DNA from: CAZYWA01 sp964650975 [NCBI: uncultured bacterium]
Lineage (GTDB): Bacteria > JADJOY01
Direction of reading: 5' to 3'
Assembly: GCA_964650975.1 (NCBI GenBank)
Contig: CAZYWA010000456.1
Span: 1 to 6,531, forward strand
Length of the DNA stretch: 6,531 nucleotides
Within the stretch, counting starts at the first letter, position 1, and every line of letters begins with the position of its first letter. Position numbers and translations under genes: made by a program. A model generated the notes under the pieces. The model had not been told where the DNA came from and did not search any database. It saw only the letters and a program-made list of their open reading frames with translations. Positions 1-6,531 of the stretch are shown piece after piece.

Positions 1-118
1 TCCTCGAGCGCGCCGCGATCCCGCGGGCTGCTGCGAAAACGACGCCGAGGTTAGCCGAGCGCCCGAACCCCTTCAAGAAACGCCGCCTTCATCGGCTCCC
101 GGCGACCAAGTAATATTC

Positions 119-150
119 GGGCCCCGCCCGGACGAACCCGGCGCGGGCCC
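119..150 (+). terminator. GC-rich hairpin before the dehydrogenase gene (terminator-like or leader structure)
   Basis: Bases 119-124 pair with 145-150, 125-128 pair with 140-143, and 130-131 pair with 138-139, with single-base bulges at C144 and C129 and a six-base loop. That gives 12 G-C pairs in 32 bases. It lies five bases after a TAA at 111-113 and ends 18 bases before the GTG start at 169. There is no T-run after it, so an intrinsic terminator is uncertain; it could equally be a structure in the leader of the next operon. Confidence 0.3.
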
Positions 151-155
151 ATCGC

Positions 156-159
156 GAGG
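156..159 (+). promoter_or_regulatory. Ribosome binding site for the GTG start at 169
   Basis: GAGG lies nine bases before the GTG at 169 and is the best Shine-Dalgarno match nearby. It supports GTG 169 over the in-frame GTG at 181. Confidence 0.4.
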
Positions 160-168
160 CGACTTCCT

Positions 169-1191
169 GTGAAAGCACTGGTGACGGCGTCCTTCACGGA
201 CGAGGGACTCGAGCGGCTGCGACGCCACGGCGAGGTGGTCTACGAGCCCTGGCACAAAACACACGCGATTCTTCGATTCGAGGAGCTGGCCGACAAGGTG
301 GCCCAGGTCGGCGCGGACGTGCTCTTGGTCGAGGTGGACCTGGTGCACGGCGAGGTCTTCGACCGCTGCAAGCTGCAGCTGATCGGTGCCTGCCGCGCCG
401 ATCCGCTCACCGTCTCGGTCGAGCGCGCCACGGAGCTGGGGATCCCGGTCCTCTACACACCGGGCCGGAACGCCGACGCCGTGGCCGAGCTGGCGATCGG
501 CCTCATGCTGATCCTGGCCCGGAACGTGATGCGCATCGTCGACACCCTGCGCACCACCACCGAGCAGGCGAGCGACCCCAAGGAGTACATGGCGCGCTAC
601 GAGAAGATGCGCGGCTTCGAGCTGGGCTGCGCCACGGTCGGTCTGATCGGCCTGGGCGCGGTGGCGCGCGCGGTCGCCGCGCGGCTCAGCGCATTCGGCA
701 CGCGTCTCGTCGCCTTCGATCCCTACGCGAGCGACGCGCTCTTCGAGCAGACGGGCGTCACGCGCGTCGACCTCGACGGGCTGCTCAGCGGCTCGGACGT
801 GGTGAGCATCCATTGCCCCGTCACCGACGAGACGCGCGGCATGCTCGACGCGCGGCGGCTGGCGTCCATGAAGCCCAGCGCCTATCTCGTGAACACCGCG
901 CGCCCCGACGTCATCGACGAGGATGCGCTCTACGACGCGCTCGAGCGAGGTGCGATCGCGGGCGCGGGTCTCGACCTGCTGCGCGAGGAGCCGATTCAGC
1001 CGGGGAACCGCTTCCTGTCGCTCCCGAACGCCGTGGTCACACCGCACATCGGCGGAGCGTCGCGCGACGTCGTGCGCCACCAGACCAACATCCTCATGGA
1101 CGACGTCGAGCGCTGGTTCCGCGGCGAACGCCCGCGGTTTCTCGCGAACTCCGCGGTCTGGGACGCGCGCCGAGCCAAGGACTCCCGGTGA
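169..1191 (+). CDS. D-isomer-specific 2-hydroxyacid dehydrogenase, NAD(P)-dependent (phosphoglycerate-dehydrogenase-like)
   Basis: A 340-residue cytoplasmic oxidoreductase of the family that interconverts 2-hydroxy and 2-keto acids. The substrate-binding domain occupies about 1-105 and 295-340, with the NAD-binding Rossmann domain between them. Visible motifs: TPGRNADAVAE near residues 101-111, the nucleotide loop G161-L-G163-A-V-A166, and an acidic residue D184 (FDPY) at the end of the second strand, which favours NAD over NADP. The catalytic triad is intact: R245 (NTAR), E274 (REEP) and H293 (TPHIGG). The length is that of single-domain family members, without the ACT regulatory domain of long SerA proteins, so serine synthesis is not the likely role. 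Oddities are GxGxxA instead of GxGxxG, and proline after the catalytic arginine where glycine is usual. The stop overlaps the next gene's start (GTGA), so it is translationally linked to the sugar kinase and probably serves the same pathway. The family is sure; the substrate is unknown. Confidence 0.93.
   Translation: MKALVTASFTDEGLERLRRHGEVVYEPWHKTHAILRFEELADKVAQVGADVLLVEVDLVHGEVFDRCKLQLIGACRADPLTVSVERATELGIPVLYTPGRNADAVAELAIGLMLILARNVMRIVDTLRTTTEQASDPKEYMARYEKMRGFELGCATVGLIGLGAVARAVAARLSAFGTRLVAFDPYASDALFEQTGVTRVDLDGLLSGSDVVSIHCPVTDETRGMLDARRLASMKPSAYLVNTARPDVIDEDALYDALERGAIAGAGLDLLREEPIQPGNRFLSLPNAVVTPHIGGASRDVVRHQTNILMDDVERWFRGERPRFLANSAVWDARRAKDSR
1177..1181 (+). promoter_or_regulatory. 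Ribosome binding site inside the dehydrogenase gene for the kinase start
   Basis: AAGGA lies six bases before the GTG at 1188, within the last codons of the dehydrogenase. It decides the kinase start and indicates translational coupling. Confidence 0.55.
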
Positions 1192-2687
1192 CCGCTCCCG
1201 CGAGCGTGCTCGCCCTGGACGCGGGTACGGGCTCCGGGCGCGCGGCGCTCTTCGGCCTCGACGGGAGGCTCCTCGGCGTCGCGAGTCGACGCTGGTCGTT
1301 CACGACTCCTCCGGCCCTCGACCCGGTCGGGAAGGAGTTCTCGACCGAGCAGTTCTTCGGCTGGATCGCGGAGGCCACGCGAGAGGCGCACGAGCGCGCC
1401 GGCCGGCCCGAGGTACGAGCCATCGCGGCAACCGGGTTGCGGGGTGGCTCGGTGCTCCTCGATGCAACGGGCGAGACCGTCGCCGCTTCGCCGATTCAGG
1501 ACGTGCGCGCGCTGATGACCGTTGGCGACGTGGACGACACGGTCCCCGATCTCTACGCCCGCACCGGCCACTCACCCACCTGGCTCTTCCCGCTGGCGCG
1601 GCTCGCCTGGTATCGCTCGGAGGCGCCGGCGCTCTTCGAACGCGTGACGACGCTGCTCAGCATCGACGAGTGGCTGCTGTTCGCGCTTTCGGGCGAGCGT
1701 CGAGCCACTCCGTCGAGCGCCGGCGACAGCATGTGCTTCGCGGTCGGTGCGCGCGCGTGGGATCGCGAGATCCTCGATCGTCTGGGCCTGCCGGCCGGGG
1801 TGCTTCCACCGCTCGCGATGACCGGCGAGACCGTGGGCCGGCTCACCCCATCCGCGGCGCGAATGCTCGGGCTCGCGGCAGGGATCCCGGTCGTGGCATG
1901 CGCCGGCGACACCCAAGCCGCGCTTCTGGGCTCGCGTGCGCTCGATCCCGACACGGTCGGAGTCGTGGCGGGCACCACGGCCCCGGTGATGGCGGTTTCC
2001 ACCGAGCCCGTTGCCGATCCCAAGGGGTGCCTTTGGCTCGGCTGCCACCCGCTCGCGAACCGCTGGGTGCTGGAAGGCAATTCCGGGCGCGCGGGCAGCA
2101 GCCTCGATTGGACACTCGAGCTACTGGGACTCGATGCGCCGGACCGGTTCGGCGAGCTCGAACGGCTGGTTTCCGCCGTGGCTCCCGGCTCGAACCGCGC
2201 GTTCGCGTTCCTCGGCGCGGAGCCGGTGGACTTGAGCAACTTGAATCCGGCTCGGCCCGCCGGATTCCTGTTTCCGGCGCCCGAGCTGGGCTTCGTGGTG
2301 GGCCGTGGCGAGATCCTGCGAGCCACGCTCGAGAACATCGCGTTCGCGGTCGAGGCGAACCTGCGACGGATCGCACGCGTGATGCCCCTCGAAGGCGCCG
2401 AGCTCGCTCTGACCGGCGGCTTGAGCGTGTCGCCGTCGCTTGCCCAGATCGTGGCGGACGTGACCGGGCGAACCGTGCACACGGGGGTGCACGGACAAGG
2501 CGCCGCGCTGGGTTGTGCCGTGGCTGCGGCGACCGCCGTCGGAGCGTACGGAAGCCTGCGGGAGGCCGCGCAGCGCATGGTCGAACGCGCTCACCTCCAT
2601 GCACCCGACGCCGATCGGCACGGCATCTATCTGGACGCGTTCGAGGCGTGGCACGAGCGGTGGCGCACCTTTCAATCGATAACCTAA
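1188..2687 (+). CDS. FGGY-family carbohydrate kinase (autoinducer-2 kinase LsrK-like)
   Basis: A 499-residue kinase of the FGGY family, which transfers phosphate from ATP to sugars, ketoses or polyols in the cytoplasm. The N-terminal phosphate loop LALDAGTGSGRAALF (residues 8-22) and the segment LRGGSVLLDATGE followed by D-V-R-A are closer to LsrK (LALDAGTGSIRA, MREGIVLY, DARA) than to glycerol or xylulose kinases. The probable catalytic base is D241 in AGDTQAALLG. The C-terminal ATPase half has GNSGRAGSSLDW, then TGGLSVSPSLAQIVADVTG and GAALGCAVAA. Length is normal for the family. I chose GTG 1188, not an earlier in-frame start, because the fold begins directly after it, AAGGA lies six bases upstream, and it overlaps the preceding stop by four bases; sequence further upstream in this frame is a shadow of the dehydrogenase. 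No other quorum-signal (lsr) genes are visible, so AI-2 as substrate is only one possibility; a ketose or sugar acid handled with the aldolase is at least as likely. Confidence 0.92.
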   Translation: MTAPASVLALDAGTGSGRAALFGLDGRLLGVASRRWSFTTPPALDPVGKEFSTEQFFGWIAEATREAHERAGRPEVRAIAATGLRGGSVLLDATGETVAASPIQDVRALMTVGDVDDTVPDLYARTGHSPTWLFPLARLAWYRSEAPALFERVTTLLSIDEWLLFALSGERRATPSSAGDSMCFAVGARAWDREILDRLGLPAGVLPPLAMTGETVGRLTPSAARMLGLAAGIPVVACAGDTQAALLGSRALDPDTVGVVAGTTAPVMAVSTEPVADPKGCLWLGCHPLANRWVLEGNSGRAGSSLDWTLELLGLDAPDRFGELERLVSAVAPGSNRAFAFLGAEPVDLSNLNPARPAGFLFPAPELGFVVGRGEILRATLENIAFAVEANLRRIARVMPLEGAELALTGGLSVSPSLAQIVADVTGRTVHTGVHGQGAALGCAVAAATAVGAYGSLREAAQRMVERAHLHAPDADRHGIYLDAFEAWHERWRTFQSIT

Positions 2688-2709
2688 GCCCCAGTCGCGT
2701 TCGAGAATC

Positions 2710-2714
2710 GAGGA
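2710..2714 (+). promoter_or_regulatory. Ribosome binding site for the aldolase, inside a small tandem repeat
   Basis: GAGGA ends nine bases before the ATG at 2724. It sits in the middle unit of three seven-base near-repeats at 2701-2721 (TCGAGAA, TCGAGGA, TCGAAAC). Confidence 0.45.
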
Positions 2715-2723
2715 TCGAAACCC

Positions 2724-3371
2724 ATGGAAGACCTGGATGCCCTGAAGCGCGCGGTGGTCGAGTACAAGCAGAAGCTGCACGCCCGCGGCCACGTGGTGGC
2801 GCTCGCCGGGAACGTGAGCACCCGCGTGCCGGAGAGCGACCGGATTCTGGTCACGCCGAGCCAGGTCCCGGTCGACCGCCTCGATCCCGCGGACGTGGTG
2901 ACCATCACGGTCGACGGCGACTTCGTGGACGGCAACCGCCCGCCATCCTCCGAAGCGCGGGTGCATGCCGCGATCTACCGGGCGCGGCCCGACGTGGGCG
3001 CGGTGATCCACGGACATTCGCCCTACGCCACGACCCTGGCCGTCCTGGGACGGCGGATCGAGCCGATCATGGATGAGTTCCTGCCCTACGTGGGCGGGCC
3101 GATCGAGGTGGCGCCCTTCGGGATGAGCGGCAGCCCGGCGCTGATCGACGGAACCGTCGAGGCGCTGGGACCACGCGGCGCCGTGCTGCTGAGGCACCAC
3201 GGCCAGGTCGCGGTCGGCAAGAACCTCGACAAGGCGTTCCAGGTGGCGGAGCTGGTCGAGTGGGCGGCCCGGATCACCTTCCTGGCCCACCTCGGGGGAA
3301 AGCCCGAGCTGCTCCCGGCCGACGCGATCGAGACCAGCTCGGGCGTCTACCAGTACGTGAAGGACATGTGA
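2724..3371 (+). CDS. Class II (zinc-dependent) aldolase, fuculose-phosphate aldolase/ribulose-phosphate epimerase/adducin-head family
   Basis: A 215-residue cytoplasmic enzyme of the family that includes L-fuculose-1-phosphate aldolase and L-ribulose-5-phosphate 4-epimerase; members use zinc to make or break a C-C bond next to a phosphorylated ketose carbon. Motifs are in the expected order: GNVS (29-32) and TPS (44-46) for phosphate binding, SSEARVH with catalytic E77, the zinc ligands H96 and H98 in IHGHSPYA, and the third zinc histidine H159 in LLRHHG. Length matches FucA (about 215 residues). The gene follows the kinase by 36 bases, so it is probably in the same operon and acts on the kinase product, giving a three-carbon phosphate such as dihydroxyacetone phosphate plus an aldehyde. 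Some relatives are decarboxylases (OtnC type) or dehydratases (MtnB type), so cleavage is likely but not proven. Confidence 0.93.
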   Translation: MEDLDALKRAVVEYKQKLHARGHVVALAGNVSTRVPESDRILVTPSQVPVDRLDPADVVTITVDGDFVDGNRPPSSEARVHAAIYRARPDVGAVIHGHSPYATTLAVLGRRIEPIMDEFLPYVGGPIEVAPFGMSGSPALIDGTVEALGPRGAVLLRHHGQVAVGKNLDKAFQVAELVEWAARITFLAHLGGKPELLPADAIETSSGVYQYVKDM

Positions 3372-3403
3372 ACCCGGTCCCGAAGGGGAGGCCAGCAACC
3401 TGC

Positions 3404-3432
3404 TAGGCACCCCCGACGCGCCGTGTTATATC
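3404..3432 (+). promoter_or_regulatory. Candidate promoter for the pyrophosphatase gene
   Basis: TAGGCA at 3404-3409 and TATATC at 3427-3432 are separated by exactly 17 bases, each matching four of six bases of the sigma-70 consensus. A TG at 3424-3425 gives an extended -10 (TGTTATATC). This is the most AT-rich spot in an otherwise GC-rich gap. The expected transcript start near 3438-3440 leaves a leader of about 180 bases. The housekeeping consensus may not apply to this organism. Confidence 0.4.
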
Positions 3433-3454
3433 GCCGCGCCGCCTTTGGGTGCCT
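3405..3454. repeat. Inverted repeat AGGCACCC...GGGTGCCT flanking the candidate promoter
   Basis: AGGCACCC at 3405-3412 and its perfect reverse complement GGGTGCCT at 3447-3454 enclose the -10 box and overlap the -35 box. The two arm centres are 42 bp apart, about four helical turns, which would put them on one face of the DNA. The core GGGTGC recurs at 3460-3465 and its complement GCACCC at 3560-3565. This could be a set of operator half-sites; in RNA the arms would be hard to form because the left arm lies upstream of the predicted transcript start. Confidence 0.3.
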
Positions 3455-3608
3455 GCCCGGGGTGCGGCCGCTCGCGAGGGGTCTGTCGCGGGCGGGCCGA
3501 GGCTTCCGGCGCGTGACGGCGCCCGGCCACGGAAAACCCGACAACCGACGTACCCACGAGCACCCGAGCCGGGTTCGGGTGTGAAACGGGACGGGAATGG
3601 AAACTCAC

Positions 3609-3615
3609 GGAGAGG
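3609..3615 (+). promoter_or_regulatory. Strong ribosome binding site deciding the pyrophosphatase start
   Basis: GGAGAGG lies four bases before the ATG at 3620 (the GGAG core is seven bases away). It is the strongest Shine-Dalgarno in the window. A second in-frame ATG at 3626 is a minor alternative. Confidence 0.65.
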
Positions 3616-3619
3616 TCCG

Positions 3620-6070
<2,451 letters not shown>

Positions 6071-6126
6071 GGCGAACGCCGCGCGGCTGGTCACTCCAGC
6101 ATCCAGCCGGGCGGATCGATACCGTC

Positions 6127-6157
6127 GAGCGGGCCGAGGAGATTCCTCGGCCCGCTC
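6127..6157 (+). terminator. Perfect 14-bp hairpin between the pyrophosphatase and KUP genes
   Basis: GAGCGGGCCGAGGA at 6127-6140 is followed by a three-base loop and its exact reverse complement at 6144-6157; the innermost A-T pair may open to give a five-base loop. It begins 56 bases after the pyrophosphatase stop. The downstream sequence TCGTTCC is only weakly T-rich. Its position fits a terminator for the pyrophosphatase transcript, but its end is only 11 bases before the KUP start codon, so it may instead control KUP expression. Confidence 0.55.
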
Positions 6158-6168
6158 TCGTTCCAGCG

Positions 6169-6531
6169 ATGAGCGAGCCACCGCCCACCCCGCAATCCGA
6201 CGAGCCCTCGTCTCCTCATACGGACGGGCACGCGGGCGGTGCGCTCGCGGTGCTGGCGCTCGGGGCACTCGGGGTGGTCTACGGGGACATCGGCACCAGT
6301 CCGCTTTACGCGGTCAAGGAATGCTTCCACGGGATCCATGCGATCTCCGTCTCGGAGCCCAACGTCCTGGGTGTACTGTCGCTGGTGTTCTGGTCGCTCA
6401 CGATGGTGGTGAGCTTCAAGTACCTGGGCTTCGTCGTGCGCGCCGACAACCGCGGCGAGGGCGGCATCTTCGCGCTGCTGGCGCTGGTGCCCGGTGCCCG
6501 CGAGCGGGTGTCGGACCGCGCGACCCGTGTC
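6169..6531 (+). CDS. kup: KUP-family potassium uptake transporter, N-terminal part (cut by window edge)
   Basis: The first 121 residues of a K+ transporter of the KUP/HAK/KT family, inner-membrane proteins of about 620-650 residues that import K+, usually with H+ symport. After a hydrophilic Pro/Ser-rich tail of about 22 residues comes membrane helix 1 with the hallmark [17 protein letters not shown] (about residues 35-51), then a second helix (about 67-85), and [20 protein letters not shown] (about 84-103), another family signature. The frame stays open to the last base. ATG 6169 is the natural start: it gives the usual short cytoplasmic N-terminus. No good ribosome binding site precedes it, because a hairpin ends 11 bases upstream, which is odd. 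It lies 98 bases after the pyrophosphatase stop on the same strand; a shared role in ion homeostasis is plausible. The rest of the protein is not visible. Confidence 0.93.
   Translation, partial: MSEPPPTPQSDEPSSPHTDGHAGGALAVLALGALGVVYGDIGTSPLYAVKECFHGIHAISVSEPNVLGVLSLVFWSLTMVVSFKYLGFVVRADNRGEGGIFALLALVPGARERVSDRATRV

Larger units (their letters stand above)
1..168 (+). other. Left-edge region upstream of the operon; possible tail of a truncated gene
   Basis: No recognisable gene. One forward frame (3-113) is open from the window edge to a TAA at 111-113 and has mostly G/C third positions; it would give 36 residues of a basic tail (ends near NPFKKRRLHRLPATK). It contains a TTA leucine codon, unusual for this GC-rich DNA, and matches no family I know. 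A second frame (2-172) is open and would overlap the next gene's GTG as GTGA, but its composition (Pro, Gly and Arg rich, with an ATA codon) looks non-coding. A GC hairpin follows the TAA at 119-150. The only AT-rich spot is TAATAT at 111-116, which could be a weak -10 box (possible -35 TTCATC at 88-93, 17-base spacer), poor evidence on its own. Confidence 0.25.
3372..3619 (+). other. 248-base intergenic region with promoter and structured leader of the pyrophosphatase gene
   Basis: No gene is seen here. After the aldolase stop there is a small hairpin (3391-3393/3406-3408 and 3394-3397/3401-3404) without a T-run, then the candidate promoter and a leader of about 180 bases. The leader can form a GC stem of seven pairs with one bulge at 3506-3512/3519-3526 and a perfect 7-bp stem at 3561-3567/3575-3581 with a seven-base loop, ending 38 bases before the start codon. 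I compared it by eye with the riboswitch classes I remember (cobalamin, c-di-GMP, ydaO, glycine, SAM) and saw no match. The frame running in from 3449 into the pyrophosphatase is open, but it codes for nothing recognisable before 3620. Confidence 0.5.

Noticed and set aside
813-1187. Extending the kinase upstream to an earlier in-frame start
   Set aside because: The added 125 residues are an out-of-frame reading of the dehydrogenase, and the kinase fold starts right after GTG 1188, which has its own ribosome site.
1188-2687. Calling the kinase lsrK outright
   Set aside because: The N-terminal motifs resemble LsrK, but no lsr transporter or processing genes are present and FGGY substrate specificity cannot be read from these motifs.
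923-3076. A 717-codon + strand frame overlapping the dehydrogenase, kinase and aldolase
   Set aside because: Arg-rich, motif-free translation spanning three genes with intact motifs in other frames.
3391-3408. Hairpin after the aldolase as a terminator
   Set aside because: The stem is short with a bulge, has no T-run, and overlaps the candidate -35 box; not enough to call.
2121-3410. A 429-codon - strand frame across the kinase end and aldolase
   Set aside because: It covers two clear + strand enzymes and has no recognisable motif; a compositional shadow.
3439-3608. A known riboswitch in the pyrophosphatase leader
   Set aside because: I could not match conserved core bases of any class I remember, including ydaO (c-di-AMP), c-di-GMP, cobalamin, SAM or glycine; only generic hairpins are visible.
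3449-3619. Extending the pyrophosphatase upstream in the open frame
   Set aside because: The extra residues are Arg/Pro/Gly-rich with no motif, while ATG 3620 has the best ribosome site in the window followed by a signal-like segment.

Overview
The window is a 6.5 kb stretch of very GC-rich bacterial DNA. Codons end mostly in G or C, GTG starts are used, and there are two short start/stop contacts typical of operons. Four complete or nearly complete genes and the start of a fifth lie on the + strand. I see no mobile element, CRISPR array, tRNA or rRNA. The base composition and the type of membrane pyrophosphatase would fit a GC-rich, probably environmental, bacterium (for example a myxobacterial/deltaproteobacterial, gemmatimonad, planctomycete-like or related lineage), but nothing here fixes the taxon.

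Region 1 (about 1-168) is the truncated left edge: non-coding or the tail of an unidentified gene, with a strong GC hairpin at 119-150. Region 2 (169-3371) is a three-gene catabolic-looking module: a D-isomer-specific 2-hydroxyacid dehydrogenase, an FGGY-family sugar kinase resembling autoinducer-2 kinase LsrK in its N-terminal motifs, and a zinc-dependent class II aldolase of the fuculose-phosphate/ribulose-phosphate type. The first two genes overlap by four bases (GTGA); the third follows after 36 bases. The logic is that of a pathway in which a hydroxy/keto compound is interconverted, phosphorylated and cleaved, but the substrate is not readable from the sequence and no transporter, isomerase or regulator is in view.

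Region 3 (3372-3619) is a 248-base intergenic region carrying a plausible promoter flanked by an inverted repeat, then a leader of roughly 180 bases with hairpin potential. Region 4 (3620-6070) encodes an 816-residue membrane-bound proton-translocating pyrophosphatase. It has the pyrophosphate/Mg2+ ligands but departs strongly from the usual family signatures, carries the lysine linked to K+ independence, and has an extra signal-peptide-like N-terminal segment. It best matches the evolutionarily divergent, Na+-regulated H+-pumping subfamily.

Region 5 (6071-6531) holds a perfect 14-bp hairpin and then the first 121 residues of a KUP-type potassium transporter that runs off the right edge. The pyrophosphatase and KUP neighbours make physiological sense together: one builds the proton gradient from PPi, the other uses a proton gradient to bring in K+.
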